Notes: generated by a model not told the origin, from the letters alone. A stretch of DNA of 64,000 nucleotides from an uncultured Burkholderiales bacterium (GCA_903932865.1 CAIZHQ010000016.1:620001-684000), one strand, 5' to 3'; numbered from the stretch's first letter, positions 8,038 to 18,670 are shown. Program-made: numbers and translations.

Positions 8038-9057
8038 ATGCTGAAATTTAAATCCCTCGTGGCCGCTGTCGGTCTGAGCGTTGTGGCTGCGACCACTTGG
8101 GCTGCCGACATCACCGGCGCTGGCGCGACTTTCCCATTCCCTGTTTATGCCAAGTGGGCTGAAGCCTACAAAGCCGCCACAGGCACAGGTATGAACTACC
8201 AGTCCATCGGCTCTTCCGGTGGTATTCGCCAGATCCGCGCCAAGACCGTGACTTTCGGCGCCACAGATGCCCCAGTTTCGGGCGCTGACTTGGACAAAGA
8301 CGGCATGGTTCAGTTCCCCATGATCATTGGCGGCACCGTGCCTGTGATCAACCTGGACGGTTTCAAGCCCGGCGAATTGCGCGTGACTGGTCCCGTGATG
8401 GCCGAGATGTTCATGGGCAAGATCAGCAAGTGGAACGATGCCAAGTTGGCTGCTTTGAACCCCGGCAAAAACCTGCCCAACGAAATCATCACCGTGGTGC
8501 ACCGCGCTGACGGCTCCGGCACCACCTTCAACTGGACCGACTACCTGACTGCCATCAGCAAAGAGTGGGCTGACACCGTGGGCAAAGGCGCTGCAGTCAA
8601 GTGGCCTGCTCCTACGTCCGTGGGTGGCAAGGGCAATGAAGGTGTGGCGGCCAACGTGAACCGCATCAAAGGCTCTATTGGCTACGTGGAATACGCCTAC
8701 GTCAAAAAGAACAACATGAATTTCATGCAAATTCAAAACGCCAATGGCAAATACGTCAGCCCTGACGACCTGACTTTTGCCGCCGCAGCCGCTGGTGCCG
8801 ACTGGTTCAGCGTGCCCGGCATGGGCGTGTCCATGGTCAATGCCAAAGGTGAGAACAGCTGGCCCGTCAGCACGGCCTCTTTCATCTTGATGTACAAAGC
8901 GCCTGCTGACAAAGCCGCCTCGGCCGAAGCCCTGAAGTTCTTTGACTGGTCCTTCAAGAATGGCAAGAAAATGGCTGCTGATCTGGACTACGTGCCCTTG
9001 CCTGACAGCTTGACCGATCAGATCCGTTCACGTGTCTGGTCACAAATCCAGAAGTAA
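8038..9057 (+). CDS. pstS: Phosphate ABC transporter substrate-binding protein PstS
   Basis: 339-residue periplasmic phosphate-binding protein of the high-affinity Pst importer. A Sec signal peptide ends in TTWA-ADITGAG. Phosphate-contacting segments are present: GAGATFPFPVYAKW, SIGSSGGIRQI, FGATDAPVS and HRADGSGTTFNWTDYL. AGGAG lies 7 nt before the ATG at 8038. It is the first gene of pstSCAB-phoU-phoB-phoR and is separated from pstC by a stem-loop, which usually lets the binding protein be made in excess. A Pho box lies upstream. Confidence 0.97.
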   Translation: MLKFKSLVAAVGLSVVAATTWAADITGAGATFPFPVYAKWAEAYKAATGTGMNYQSIGSSGGIRQIRAKTVTFGATDAPVSGADLDKDGMVQFPMIIGGTVPVINLDGFKPGELRVTGPVMAEMFMGKISKWNDAKLAALNPGKNLPNEIITVVHRADGSGTTFNWTDYLTAISKEWADTVGKGAAVKWPAPTSVGGKGNEGVAANVNRIKGSIGYVEYAYVKKNNMNFMQIQNANGKYVSPDDLTFAAAAAGADWFSVPGMGVSMVNAKGENSWPVSTASFILMYKAPADKAASAEALKFFDWSFKNGKKMAADLDYVPLPDSLTDQIRSRVWSQIQK

Positions 9058-9075
9058 TCCAGGCCCTGGTCTGTC

Positions 9076-9107
9076 ATCCGTCGGTTGTGATTCAGCGACC
9101 GACGGAT
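9076..9107 (+). terminator. Attenuating stem-loop between pstS and pstC
   Basis: A perfect 10-bp stem (9076-9085 with 9098-9107) with a 12-nt loop is followed by a T-rich but interrupted stretch. Its place between pstS and the permease genes fits partial termination or 3'-end protection of the pstS mRNA. Confidence 0.6.
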
Positions 9108-9135
9108 TTCCTGTTTATTTGATGCTCTTTGTTTG

Positions 9136-10125
9136 ATGGGTCAAGACATGCAAACCCCCCTCTACAGCGCGGACAACCAAAGCCACCTGATGGCTGTGGT
9201 CAAGCGCCAGCGGCTGCAAGACGTGTTGTTTCACCGCCTGACGCAGTTGTTCTCTCTGTTGGTTCTGTTGGCCTTGGCCGGGATCATCGTGTCCTTGTTC
9301 ATCAATGCTTGGCCCACGTTTGCTAAGTTCGGTGCGCGTTTCATTTGGTATGTCGAGTGGGACATCATCAATGAAGAGTTTGGTGCGGCCATTGCCATTG
9401 TGGGCACCATGGCCAGCGCGGGCATTGCCATGTTGGTGGCAGTGCCTTTGGCTTTTGGCATTGCGGTGTTTCTGACCGAAACCTGCCCAGTCTGGTTGCG
9501 TCGTCCTTTGGGCACGGCCATTGAATTGCTGGCGGCAGTGCCCTCCATCATTTACGGCATGTTTGGCCTGTTTGTGTTTGCGCCCTTGTTTGCCGATTAC
9601 ATCCAGGTGCCTCTGCGCGAGGTGTTGAGTGGTATGCCCTTGATTGGGTTCTTGTTTGGTGGCGCCCCGAACGGCATGGGCATTTTGGCGGCCGGCATTG
9701 TGCTGGCCTTCATGGTCTTGCCTTTTGTGGCTGCTGTGATGCGCGATGTGTTCGAAATCACGCCACCCATTTTGCGCGAATCGGCCTATGGGCTGGGTTG
9801 CACCACTTGGGAAGTGGTTCGCAAGATCGTGCTGCCGTACACCCAAAAAGGGGTGATCGGCGGCATCATGCTGGGCCTGGGCCGAGCCTTGGGAGAAACG
9901 ATGGCGGTGACCTTTGTGATTGGCAATGCCAACCGCATGCCCACCTCGCTGTTCTCGCCAGGCACATCCATCGCTTCGACCTTGGCCAACGAATTCGGCG
10001 AAGCCGCCGACTTCCACATGTCCTCCTTGTTCGCGCTGGGATTTTTGTTGTTTGTCATCACGTTTGTGGTGTTGGCCATGGCCAAAATCATGATCAATCG
10101 GGCTGAAAAAGCCAAGGGGTTCTGA
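9136..10125 (+). CDS. pstC: Phosphate ABC transporter permease PstC
   Basis: Inner-membrane permease of the Pst importer, about 329 residues with six predicted membrane segments. The ABC-permease EAA-type loop is at [19 protein letters not shown], and a large loop after the first helix is typical of PstC. The start could be ATG 9136 or ATG 9148 (a TTG lies at 9133); neither has a strong Shine-Dalgarno sequence, so the first four residues are uncertain. pstA begins one base after the stop. Confidence 0.95.
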   Translation: MGQDMQTPLYSADNQSHLMAVVKRQRLQDVLFHRLTQLFSLLVLLALAGIIVSLFINAWPTFAKFGARFIWYVEWDIINEEFGAAIAIVGTMASAGIAMLVAVPLAFGIAVFLTETCPVWLRRPLGTAIELLAAVPSIIYGMFGLFVFAPLFADYIQVPLREVLSGMPLIGFLFGGAPNGMGILAAGIVLAFMVLPFVAAVMRDVFEITPPILRESAYGLGCTTWEVVRKIVLPYTQKGVIGGIMLGLGRALGETMAVTFVIGNANRMPTSLFSPGTSIASTLANEFGEAADFHMSSLFALGFLLFVITFVVLAMAKIMINRAEKAKGF

Positions 10126-10126
10126 C

Positions 10127-10987
10127 ATGGCGATGAACATGAATCACGCGCTGTACCGCAGGCGTCGCCTCGCCAATGCATGGGGCATGGTCACCTCCAT
10201 GTTGGCCATGGCTCTGGGCTTGACCGTGTTGTTGTGGATTTTGGTGGTCTTGTTCACCAACGGTTTTGCGGCACTCGATTGGAACATTTTGACCAAGGAC
10301 ACCCCTGCGCCAGGCACCGATGGCGGCGGCTTGCGCAATGCCATCGTGGGCAGTTTGATGATGGTTGGTTTGTCGGTGCTGGTGGCGACACCTGTGGGGA
10401 TCTTGGCTGGCATTTACCTCACCGAATACGGCGATCAAAGCAAAACGGCCGAGCTCACCCGTTTTGTGACCGACATCATGCTGTCGGCGCCCTCGATCGT
10501 GATCGGTTTGTTTGTGTATGCCATCGCCGTGGCCACTTTGGGCGGTTTTTCTGGTTACGCAGGCAGCCTGGCGTTGACGCTGATTGCTGTGCCTGTGGTC
10601 ATGCGCACCACTGAAAACATGCTCCGCCTGGTGCCTGGCAGCTTGCGCGAGGCGGCTTTCGCGCTGGGCGCGCCGCGTTGGAAAGTGTCGCTGTCGGTGA
10701 CGCTGCGCGCGGCCAAAAGCGGTGTGATCACCGGTGTTTTGCTGGCCATTGCCCGCATCAGCGGTGAGACGGCGCCTTTGTTGTTCACCGCGTTGAGCAA
10801 CCAGTTCTACAACGATGACATGAGCAAGCCCATGGCCAATTTGCCGGTGGTGATTTTCCAGTTTGCCATGAGTCCTTATGACAACTGGATTCGCCTGGCT
10901 TGGGGTGGGGCACTCTTGATCACCTTGACGGTTCTGGTTTTGAACATCTTGGCCCGCGTGTTTTTCAGGGACAAACAGTCGGCCTGA
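10127..10987 (+). CDS. pstA: Phosphate ABC transporter permease PstA
   Basis: 286-residue second permease of the Pst importer. It shows the PstA signatures DGGGLRNAIVGSLMMV and GIYLTEYG and the coupling loop EAAFALGAPRWKVSLSVTL. It partners PstC in the membrane and PstB in the cytoplasm. The gap to pstC is one base, so translation is coupled. Confidence 0.96.
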   Translation: MAMNMNHALYRRRRLANAWGMVTSMLAMALGLTVLLWILVVLFTNGFAALDWNILTKDTPAPGTDGGGLRNAIVGSLMMVGLSVLVATPVGILAGIYLTEYGDQSKTAELTRFVTDIMLSAPSIVIGLFVYAIAVATLGGFSGYAGSLALTLIAVPVVMRTTENMLRLVPGSLREAAFALGAPRWKVSLSVTLRAAKSGVITGVLLAIARISGETAPLLFTALSNQFYNDDMSKPMANLPVVIFQFAMSPYDNWIRLAWGGALLITLTVLVLNILARVFFRDKQSA

Positions 10988-11041
10988 GGCTGACGGTTCC
11001 GAATACCACTGCTTTTTCTCTTTGCATTTACAGGAATTCTC

Positions 11042-11815
11042 ATGCCTGACAAGACACCGACCCAAAACGCCCTCGAAGTGCGTAATCTGGACTTTTACTA
11101 CGGCAAATTCAAAGGCCTGAAAAACGTCAACTTGGACATCGCCGAGCACCGTGTGACGGCCTTCATTGGTCCATCCGGTTGCGGCAAATCCACCTTGCTG
11201 CGCACGCTCAACCGCATGTACAGCCTGTACCCCGGCCAACGTGCAGAGGGCCAGATCAACTTTTACGGTCAGAACATCCTGGACAAAGGCCAAGACCTGA
11301 ACCTGCTGCGTGCCCAAATCGGCATGGTGTTCCAAAAGCCCACACCGTTTCCCATGTCGATTTACGACAACATCGCTTTTGGTGTGCGCCTTTATGAAAA
11401 CCTCAGCCGCTCGGACATGGACGAGCGAGTCGAGTCGGCCCTGACCAAGGCCGCCATCTGGAACGAAGTCAAAGACAAACTGGGCCAAAGCGGCCTGTCC
11501 CTCTCGGGCGGTCAGCAGCAGCGCCTGTGCATTGCCCGCACCGTGGCTGTCAAGCCCAAAGTCATTTTGCTGGACGAGCCCACCTCGGCCCTGGATCCGA
11601 TTTCGACCGCCAAGGTCGAAGAGTTGGTGAGCGAGTTGAAAAAAGAATACACGGTGGCCATCGTCACGCACAACATGCAGCAAGCTGCGCGTGTGTCCGA
11701 TTTCACGGCTTACATGTATTTGGGTGAACTGGTGGAATTTGGAAAGACCGAGCAAATCTTCATGAAGCCCGCCAAGCAGGAAACCGAAGACTACATCACC
11801 GGCCGTTTCGGCTGA
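11042..11815 (+). CDS. pstB: Phosphate ABC transporter ATPase PstB
   Basis: 257-residue ABC ATPase that powers phosphate import. Walker [10 protein letters not shown] is at residues 43-51, the Q-loop is in [13 protein letters not shown], the signature is LSGGQQQR and Walker B is [12 protein letters not shown]; the [13 protein letters not shown] switch region is typical of PstB. GGAAT precedes the ATG. With PstSCA and PhoU it also forms the signalling complex that restrains PhoR when phosphate is plentiful. Confidence 0.98.
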   Translation: MPDKTPTQNALEVRNLDFYYGKFKGLKNVNLDIAEHRVTAFIGPSGCGKSTLLRTLNRMYSLYPGQRAEGQINFYGQNILDKGQDLNLLRAQIGMVFQKPTPFPMSIYDNIAFGVRLYENLSRSDMDERVESALTKAAIWNEVKDKLGQSGLSLSGGQQQRLCIARTVAVKPKVILLDEPTSALDPISTAKVEELVSELKKEYTVAIVTHNMQQAARVSDFTAYMYLGELVEFGKTEQIFMKPAKQETEDYITGRFG

Positions 11816-11828
11816 TCAGGAGCACACC

Positions 11829-12527
11829 ATGGACAAGCACATTTCAAGTCAATTCGATGCCGAACTCACCGGCGTTTCTTCCCGTGTTCTGGAGCTGGGT
11901 GGCCTGGTCGAGTCGCAAACCCGCCACGCCGTGTATGCATTGGCTCAGTTCAGTTCCGAAGTGGCCGATCAAGTGGTCGCCACTGAAAGACAGGTCAACG
12001 CGCTGGAAGTGGAGATCGATGCCGAGTTGGCTTCGATCATCGCGCGCCGTCAGCCTACAGCCCGCGATCTGCGCTTGCTGATGGCCATCTCCAAAATCAC
12101 CGGCAACTTGGAGCGTGCAGGCGACGAGGCCGAGCGCATTGCGCGCATGGTCAAGCAGATCCTGGATCAGGGCAGTCCGCGCAATTTGCCATCTTCTGAG
12201 TTGCGGGTGGCGGCCGATCTGGCCACCGCCTTGTTGCGCAAGGCGCTTGATGCCTTTGCCCGCCTGGACGTGAACACGGCGCTGGTCATCCTGAAAGAGG
12301 ACGATTTGATCGATGCCGAGTTCAATGGTTTTGTGCGCAAACTGATCACTTACATGATGGAAGACCCGCGCACGATTTCGGCCAGCCTTGACCTGCTGTT
12401 TGTGGCCAAGGCCATCGAGCGCATTGGCGACCATGCCAAGAACATCGCCGAGTTTGTCATTTACGTGGTCAAGGGTGCTGACGTTCGTCACACCGCGTTG
12501 ACCGAAATCGAAAAAGCGGTTCTATGA
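11829..12527 (+). CDS. phoU: Phosphate signalling protein PhoU
   Basis: 232-residue all-helical PhoU, two PhoU domains with the metal-binding acid clusters visible as GDEAERIARM and ERIGDHAKNIAE. It links Pst transport state to PhoR and represses the Pho response in phosphate excess. AGGAG precedes the ATG. Its last four bases overlap the phoB start (ATGA), coupling translation of the regulator to PhoU. Confidence 0.97.
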   Translation: MDKHISSQFDAELTGVSSRVLELGGLVESQTRHAVYALAQFSSEVADQVVATERQVNALEVEIDAELASIIARRQPTARDLRLLMAISKITGNLERAGDEAERIARMVKQILDQGSPRNLPSSELRVAADLATALLRKALDAFARLDVNTALVILKEDDLIDAEFNGFVRKLITYMMEDPRTISASLDLLFVAKAIERIGDHAKNIAEFVIYVVKGADVRHTALTEIEKAVL

Positions 12528-13219
12528 GAACCATCCCACGCATTCTGATTGTCGAGGACGAGCCTGCCATCGCCGAACTGATTGCGGTGAATTTGCGGCA
12601 CAACGGTTTTCAGCCGATGTGGGCCATCGACGCCGAAACTGCTCAGCGCGAGCTCGACGAGATTTTGCCTGATGTGATCTTGCTCGACTGGATGCTGCCG
12701 GGCGAGAGTGGCTTGACCCTGGCTCGCAAATGGCGTGCCTCGGCACGCACCAAGGCCGTGCCCATCCTGATGTTGACTGCGCGGGGTGATGAGGCCGACC
12801 GGGTGGCTGGGCTGGATGCGGGCGCTGACGATTACATCGTCAAACCGTTTTCGCCGCGTGAGCTGCTGGCCCGCATCCGTGCGGTGCTGCGCCGCCGCGT
12901 GCCCGAGGCTTCGGGGGGCGTCGTCAAAATGGGCGACTTGCAACTCGATGCCGACACGCACCGCGTCAATTTGGCCGACAAACCCCTCAAAGTGGGGCCC
13001 ACCGAATTCAAGCTTTTGCACTACCTGATGCGCCACCCCGAGCGGGTGCACAGCCGTGGGGGCTTGCTCGACAAAGTGTGGGGCGACCACGTTTACATCG
13101 AAGAGCGCACGGTGGATGTGCACGTCAAACGCCTGCGCGAGTCGCTGGGCGAGGCGGGCCACATGATCGAGACCGTGCGTGGTGCGGGCTACCGTTTCAC
13201 CGCCAATCCCACCGTGTGA
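12524..13219 (+). CDS. phoB: Phosphate regulon response regulator PhoB
   Basis: 231-residue OmpR/PhoB-family regulator. The receiver domain has the acid pair EDE at 11-13, phospho-acceptor Asp55 in LLDWMLPGESG, Thr85 and Lys107. The C-terminal winged-helix DNA-binding domain shows TEFKLLHYLMRHPERVHSR and RTVDVHVKRLRESL. It should bind the Pho boxes found in front of phoX, the nucleotidase gene and pstS. It overlaps phoU by four bases, and phoR follows. Confidence 0.97.
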   Translation: MRTIPRILIVEDEPAIAELIAVNLRHNGFQPMWAIDAETAQRELDEILPDVILLDWMLPGESGLTLARKWRASARTKAVPILMLTARGDEADRVAGLDAGADDYIVKPFSPRELLARIRAVLRRRVPEASGGVVKMGDLQLDADTHRVNLADKPLKVGPTEFKLLHYLMRHPERVHSRGGLLDKVWGDHVYIEERTVDVHVKRLRESLGEAGHMIETVRGAGYRFTANPTV

Positions 13220-13232
13220 AGCCAGGTTCCTG

Positions 13233-14558
13233 ATGCTGTTTTCGCTTCTCGAAATGCTCTTCTTGGCGGGCTTGGCGGGAATACCGGGCTGGTTCTTGGG
13301 CGGCACCCTAGGGGCTGTTCTGGGTGCTGTTCTGGCTTTGCTGATTCACGGCACCATGCTGCAGTGGAAGCTGGACCGGCTCGAGCAATGGCTGAGTGCG
13401 CCGGTTTTGCGCCAAGACCCGCCTTGGCAGGGGGTGTGGCGCGAAATCGCTGAACGCGTGCTGCGCTTGCTGCGCCAGCAGGAAAGGCTGGCCGCCGGGC
13501 ACCAAAAACAGCTGCAGGATTTTTTGCAAGCCATTCAGGCTTCACCCAATGGGGTGATTTTGCTGGACGAACAAGCCCGCATCGAATGGTGCAACGACAC
13601 CGCTGCGGCGCATCTGGGGCTGGATGCGCAAAGAGACCGTCTGCAGCACATCGTGCACCTGGTGCGCGACCCGGTGTTTGCGCGGTACTTCGCGCAGGAC
13701 AACCACGCATCGGAGGCGATCATTGAGGGCCGCGCCAGCTCGGCCTTGAACCGGCAAAAACTGTCGGTGCAATTGCACGCCTACGGGGAAGGGCGTTCGC
13801 TGCTCTTGACGCGCGACATCACGGCTGTGTCGCAGGCCGATGCCATGCGGCGTGATTTTGTGGCCAATGTGTCGCACGAAATTCGAACACCTTTGACGGT
13901 GCTCAGCGGCTTTGTGGAAACGCTGCAGTCCATCCCCTTAGGTGCAGACGAAACCCAGCACTACCTGCAACTCATGTCGGCACAGTCGGACCGCATCCAG
14001 TCCTTGGTGGTGGATTTGTTGATGCTCTCGCAACTCGAAGGCAGCCAATTGCCCAGCACCCAGGAAAAGGTCTCTTTGGCGGCCTTGATGCTGCAAGTGA
14101 CCACCGAAGGGCAGGCCTTTTCGGATTGGATGGCCAACAAAGGCGAGGGGCCTGTGCACGAATTGGAATTTGCCCCGGTGCCCGATGTGTATTTGCTGGG
14201 TGCGCGTTCGGAGCTGCTGAGTGCAGTCTCCAATTTGGTCAGCAATGCGATCCGTTACACCCCTTTGGGGGGGCGCATCCAGATTCATTGGGCCAGAACG
14301 GCAGAGGGCTTGGTGTTCACGGTCCATGACTCTGGGCCAGGCATTGCGGCCGAGCATTTGCCGCGTTTGGCCGAGCGTTTTTACCGGGTGGACCGCAGCC
14401 GTTCCAGAGAAACCGGTGGCACGGGATTGGGCTTGGCCATCACCAAGCACGTGATGCAACGCCACGGCGGTGAGTTGCGCATTGAAAGCGTGGTGGGTCA
14501 GGGCTCAACATTCAAGCTGGTGTTTCCACAAAGCCGAGTGGTGGTCGACTTGGGCTGA
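13233..14558 (+). CDS. phoR: Phosphate regulon sensor histidine kinase PhoR
   Basis: 441-residue membrane-anchored sensor kinase. The N-terminus has closely spaced hydrophobic segments (residues about 1-42) without a large periplasmic domain, as in PhoR. A PAS-like domain (about 92-195) follows, then HisKA with phospho-acceptor His215 in NVSHEIRTP, and a HATPase domain with NAIRYTP, DSGPGI and GGTGLGLAI. It phosphorylates PhoB and takes its signal from PstSCAB-PhoU. The start at 13233 was chosen because AGG lies upstream and the hydrophobic anchor follows immediately; a GTG further upstream lies inside phoB. Confidence 0.95.
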   Translation: MLFSLLEMLFLAGLAGIPGWFLGGTLGAVLGAVLALLIHGTMLQWKLDRLEQWLSAPVLRQDPPWQGVWREIAERVLRLLRQQERLAAGHQKQLQDFLQAIQASPNGVILLDEQARIEWCNDTAAAHLGLDAQRDRLQHIVHLVRDPVFARYFAQDNHASEAIIEGRASSALNRQKLSVQLHAYGEGRSLLLTRDITAVSQADAMRRDFVANVSHEIRTPLTVLSGFVETLQSIPLGADETQHYLQLMSAQSDRIQSLVVDLLMLSQLEGSQLPSTQEKVSLAALMLQVTTEGQAFSDWMANKGEGPVHELEFAPVPDVYLLGARSELLSAVSNLVSNAIRYTPLGGRIQIHWARTAEGLVFTVHDSGPGIAAEHLPRLAERFYRVDRSRSRETGGTGLGLAITKHVMQRHGGELRIESVVGQGSTFKLVFPQSRVVVDLG

Positions 14559-14702
14559 GCCTGGGGTCGATGGGCATTCACAAAAAGCCGGTTTTTGAAT
14601 ACACCCGAAAGCCACGCCTGCGTTGTCGTGATTTCTTCATGGAAATGACACGCTTGATTCACAGATGAGGTGGAACATGCAAAGCAAACTTGGAGGTTTG
14701 CC

Positions 14703-16136
14703 ATGCGTGTCACAGTCATTGGTTCGGGTTATGTTGGTTTGGTCACAGGCGCATGCTTGTCGGACCTGGGTTTCAAAGTGGTGTGCCTGGACAAGGATGA
14801 AGAAAAAATCCGGGCCTTGCAAGAAGGGGAAGTGCCGATTTACGAGCCGGGCCTCAAAGAACTGCTCACGCGCAATCGGGCTGATGGGCGGATTCGCTTT
14901 ACCAGCGATGCCTGTGAGGCGATCGAGCATGGCGACATCCTGTTCATTGCCGTAGGCACACCACCGGCCGAAGATGGTTCGGCCGACTTGGGGCATGTCT
15001 TGTCTGTGGCGGCCACCGTTGGACGCCACTTGAAGGGTTTCAAGTTGGTGGTCAACAAATCCACGGTGCCGGTGGGGACTGCCGACAAAGTGCGTGCTGC
15101 GATTTCGCATGAATTGGTGCACAGGGGCATGTCGCCTGATTTGTTTGACGTGGTGTCCAATCCGGAGTTCCTCAAAGAGGGGGCTGCCATTGACGATTTC
15201 ATGCGACCAGACCGCATTGTGGTGGGCGTGGATGAGGGCCTGCACCATGCCCGCAGCCGCCGTATGATGGGTGATTTGTATGCCAGCTTCAACCGCCACC
15301 ATGCCCGCACCGTGTGGATGGATGTGCGCAGTGCCGAGTTGACCAAATACGCGGCCAATGCGATGTTGGCCGCTCGCATTTCCTTCATGAATGAAATGGC
15401 CAACTTGGCCGATGTGCTGGGGGCCGATGTGGACCACATTCGCCGGGGCATTGGGGCTGACAGTCGCATTGGCCACAGCTTTTTGTATGCGGGTTGTGGC
15501 TATGGCGGCAGTTGCTTCCCAAAGGACACACAGGCGCTGGTCAACACCGCCAAGTCCCATGGGCACAGCATGACGGTGGTCAGCGCCACGGAGCTGGTCA
15601 ATGAGCGACAGAAAACAATTTTGGTGGACCGATTGATTCAGCGCATGGGGCCCGATTTGACAGGCCGAAAAATCGCGGTGTGGGGCTTGGCCTTCAAGCC
15701 CAACACGGATGACATGCGCGAGGCGCCCAGCCGCGTGGTGATTCGTCAATTGTTGTTGCGCGGTGCAAAGGTCAGTGCCTTTGACCCTGTGGCAGGCCCG
15801 CATGCCTTGCAGGCTTTGCGTTTGGATCTGAGTCAAGAACCGCATCTGCTGGAGCGCTTTGAATTGGCGGCTTCAGACATGCAGGCCTTGGAGGGTGCGG
15901 ATGCGCTGATGGTGTTGACCGAGTGGAAAAATTTCCACAACCCTGATTTCGAGGCCATGAAGGCCCTGATGCGCAAACCCTTCATTTTGGACGGCAGAAA
16001 CCTCTACAACCCGGAAGCCCTGAGTGAATTGGGTGTGGCGTACCAAGGTGTGGGCAGGCGCAATGATTTGGCGCAATTGATGGATTTTGGCCTTCCAAAC
16101 GAAGCGCCCACCGTTGCTGAACTCATGAATGCCTAA
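14703..16136 (+). CDS. ugd: UDP-glucose 6-dehydrogenase
   Basis: 477-residue enzyme oxidising UDP-glucose to UDP-glucuronate with two NAD+. The Rossmann motif VIGSGYVGL is at residues 5-13, NKSTVPVGT at 118-126, FLKEG at 156-160 and catalytic Cys271 in [10 protein letters not shown]. Strong GGAGG precedes the ATG at 14703. It begins 144 nt after phoR and overlaps the LplT-like gene by 8 bases. UDP-glucuronate feeds capsule, exopolysaccharide or glucuronosyl lipids; the local neighbours (lysolipid transporter, GT4 glycosyltransferase) make a lipid use worth considering. Confidence 0.96.
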   Translation: MRVTVIGSGYVGLVTGACLSDLGFKVVCLDKDEEKIRALQEGEVPIYEPGLKELLTRNRADGRIRFTSDACEAIEHGDILFIAVGTPPAEDGSADLGHVLSVAATVGRHLKGFKLVVNKSTVPVGTADKVRAAISHELVHRGMSPDLFDVVSNPEFLKEGAAIDDFMRPDRIVVGVDEGLHHARSRRMMGDLYASFNRHHARTVWMDVRSAELTKYAANAMLAARISFMNEMANLADVLGADVDHIRRGIGADSRIGHSFLYAGCGYGGSCFPKDTQALVNTAKSHGHSMTVVSATELVNERQKTILVDRLIQRMGPDLTGRKIAVWGLAFKPNTDDMREAPSRVVIRQLLLRGAKVSAFDPVAGPHALQALRLDLSQEPHLLERFELAASDMQALEGADALMVLTEWKNFHNPDFEAMKALMRKPFILDGRNLYNPEALSELGVAYQGVGRRNDLAQLMDFGLPNEAPTVAELMNA

Positions 16137-17370
16137 GGGCTTTGCTTTTTTGATCCTGGCCCAGTTTTTCAGTGGGCTGGCCGACAACGCCTTTTTGTTG
16201 CTGGGCATTTACTTTTTGCAGGAGCAAGGCCATCCCGGCTGGTGGGCCCCTTTGCTGAAAATGGCCTTCACTTTGTCCTATGTGGCGTTGGCCAGCGTGG
16301 TGGGGCCTGTGGCCGATGCCTTTCAAAAACGCCAGGTCATGATGGCGATGAATCTGCTCAAGTTGTTGTCGGTCGCCTTGTTGTGGACTGGCGTCAGCCC
16401 TCTGGTGGCCTTCGCCCTGACTGGCTTTGCAGCCTCTGTCTATGCGCCCGCGAAATATGGCTTGCTCACCGAAACCGTGCCTTCGGCCAGTTTGGTCAAA
16501 GCCAATGCCTTTTTGGAGGTGTCGGTGGTGTTGTCCGTTTTGTGGGGTGTGGTGTTGGGTGGGTGGCTGATGGGCTCGGGGTCTTGGTGGGCTGATGGGC
16601 CTCAAAGTGTCTTCAGCAGGTTCACAGCCGATTGGCTGGTTGAAACCCAAATCGGTGTTGGTTTGGGAGTGGTCTGCCTGTTGTATGTGTGTTCTGCAGG
16701 CCTCAACATGGGGATGTATGCCTTGCGCTCGCCTAGGCAATCGGCGTGGTCTTGGGCAGATATACGTTGGTCGGCTTTTTGGGTCAACCACTTGAAACTG
16801 TGGCGAGACCCCTTGGGGGGCGTTTCTTTGCGGGTCACGACTTTCAGCTGGGGTGTGGGTGCTGTGCTGCAGTTCTTGGTCCTGGTGTGGGCGCAGACGC
16901 AGGCCGGCTTGACTTTGCAAGCCGGGGCGTATTTGCAAGGTCTGGTGGCATTGGGGGTGATCGGTGGCGCCGTCATGGCGGCGCTCACCTGCCGCATCTT
17001 TCGTGCCCGAAGGCAGAGGGTCTGGGCCGTGGTGTTGGCCTGCTTGATGCCTGCTTTGGCCCTGACAGAAAGCTTGTGGCTGGCTGTGCCCATGATGCTG
17101 GCGGCAGGCTGGGCGGGTGGCATGCTGCTGGTGCCTATGAATGCCTTGTTGCAACACCGGGGCCTCAAAATCATGCCGCCTGGGCGTTCGATTGCGGTCC
17201 AGGGCTTCAACGAAAACCTGAGTGTGTTGGTGATGCTGGGCTTTTACAGCCTGCTGCTGGCCTGGGATTGGCCTTTGTTGGCCATGATGCTGTGCTTGTC
17301 TTTGCCCTTGTGGATGGCGGTTTTGCCGTGGCGCCGCAGTGCAGTCAAGCGGGGCTCATTGCTCAGTTAG
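16129..17370 (+). CDS. lplT: Lysophospholipid transporter LplT-like (MFS)
   Basis: 413-residue major-facilitator protein with about 12 hydrophobic segments. The N-terminal [19 protein letters not shown], followed by [10 protein letters not shown] and [17 protein letters not shown], matches LplT, the flippase that returns lysophospholipids to the inner leaflet for reacylation. The usual partner acyltransferase (Aas) is not in this window. The start overlaps ugd by 8 bases, so the two are coupled. The 3' end overlaps the convergent glycosyltransferase gene by four bases. Confidence 0.85.
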   Translation: MPKGFAFLILAQFFSGLADNAFLLLGIYFLQEQGHPGWWAPLLKMAFTLSYVALASVVGPVADAFQKRQVMMAMNLLKLLSVALLWTGVSPLVAFALTGFAASVYAPAKYGLLTETVPSASLVKANAFLEVSVVLSVLWGVVLGGWLMGSGSWWADGPQSVFSRFTADWLVETQIGVGLGVVCLLYVCSAGLNMGMYALRSPRQSAWSWADIRWSAFWVNHLKLWRDPLGGVSLRVTTFSWGVGAVLQFLVLVWAQTQAGLTLQAGAYLQGLVALGVIGGAVMAALTCRIFRARRQRVWAVVLACLMPALALTESLWLAVPMMLAAGWAGGMLLVPMNALLQHRGLKIMPPGRSIAVQGFNENLSVLVMLGFYSLLLAWDWPLLAMMLCLSLPLWMAVLPWRRSAVKRGSLLS

Positions 17371-18563
17371 TGCGCCCCCGTCAGGACCCTTCGGAACATG
17401 TTCTCCACCTCGGTGGCAATGCTGGACCATTCCCATTTCCGAATACTGCCCGCTGCGTTCAGTCGAGCCTCTTGCAAGGTTGAGGCTTTTTGTGTGATCG
17501 CCAAGGCTCGCAAGACAAAGCGTTGCGCGTCTTCACCGGGAACGAGCCAGCCATTGTGTTCGTCGTCAATGACTTCTTTGGCCGCGGCGCAGTCAAACGC
17601 CAGGACCGGGGTGCCGCTGGCCAGGGCTTCTAAGGTCACGTTGCCAAAGGTTTCGGTGAGGCTGGGGAACATGAACAGATCGGCACTGGCGTAGGCTACG
17701 GCCAATTGTGCTTGGCTGGCCATGCCCATGAAGATGGCGTCTGGACACTCGGCCTGGAGTTTGGCCCGGTAGGGGCCATCGCCGCAAAAAACAAGTTTCA
17801 CTGGACGGTTGTTTTGTTTCATGGCCTGGTAGGTTTTGACCGTCAAATCCAGATTTTTTTCTGCCGCCAGGCGCCCCACCGACAAGATGACCAGGGTCTG
17901 GTCATCAGCGTGCCACTGGCTGCGCAAGCTGGCGCTGCGTTTGTCGGGTGTGAACAGCTGCGTGTCCACGCCGCGGGCCACCACCTGGAGGTTGTGAAAC
18001 CCCAAGACCTTGAGCTGGTCGTGCATGGCTTGGGTCGGCACCATGGTGCACAAGGTGCGGTTGTGAAATTTTCGCAAGTAAGCCACGATGGGTTTTTGCA
18101 ACCAACCAACGCCATAGTGTTTGCTGTAGCTTTGAAAATTGGTTCTGAAGTCGGAGGTGACGGGCAAACGCAAGACCCTGGCCGCTTGCAGGGCCGACCA
18201 GCCCAGAGGCCCTTCGGTGGCGATGTGCACCAAGTCGGGCCTTTGCAGACTCCAGGCTTGGACCAGTGACTTCTTGCTGGGAAACCCCAGCTTGAGTTGG
18301 GGGTAGCGTGGGATGGGCATGCCCTTGAGCAGCAGTTCACTCCAGCCCTCCCTATGGCTTTCCGTTTCATGGCGGTCTTGCCGCGGTCGGATGAGCTGGA
18401 TCGTGTGTTGACGTTGGCTCAGCTCTTGGATCAGGCGCGACAGGGTCAGTGCTACGCCGTTGACCTCGGGGGGCCAGGTTTCGGTGACCACCGCAATGCG
18501 CAGCGGAGCGTTGGCGGGCACAAAGTTTTCGACCCAGAAGGACGCATTGTCTTGTTCTTGCAT
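17367..18563 (-). CDS. GT4 family glycosyltransferase, MgtA/SqdX-like
   Basis: 398-residue GT-B glycosyltransferase. The N-terminal RIAVVTETWPPEVNGVALTL is typical of the GT4 branch that includes lipid-directed enzymes such as MgtA and SqdX. The C-terminal half shows VGRLAAEKNLDL, FCGDGPYRAKL and the nucleotide-sugar motif SLTETFGNVTLEALASGTP. No signal peptide is present, so it acts at the cytoplasmic face. Donor and acceptor cannot be fixed from sequence: UDP-glucuronate or UDP-glucose onto diacylglycerol is one possibility given ugd nearby, and mannosyl transfer is another. Confidence 0.85.
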   Translation of the reverse strand: MQEQDNASFWVENFVPANAPLRIAVVTETWPPEVNGVALTLSRLIQELSQRQHTIQLIRPRQDRHETESHREGWSELLLKGMPIPRYPQLKLGFPSKKSLVQAWSLQRPDLVHIATEGPLGWSALQAARVLRLPVTSDFRTNFQSYSKHYGVGWLQKPIVAYLRKFHNRTLCTMVPTQAMHDQLKVLGFHNLQVVARGVDTQLFTPDKRSASLRSQWHADDQTLVILSVGRLAAEKNLDLTVKTYQAMKQNNRPVKLVFCGDGPYRAKLQAECPDAIFMGMASQAQLAVAYASADLFMFPSLTETFGNVTLEALASGTPVLAFDCAAAKEVIDDEHNGWLVPGEDAQRFVLRALAITQKASTLQEARLNAAGSIRKWEWSSIATEVENMFRRVLTGAH

Positions 18564-18670
18564 GCCCCGATGGTGAACGCAGGTTTTAACAGTTTGATGA
18601 CAAAAGCTGTGTCACTGTTTTTTCACACGAATTGATGATGATCTTCACACATTCAACTAGAGGGGTCCTT

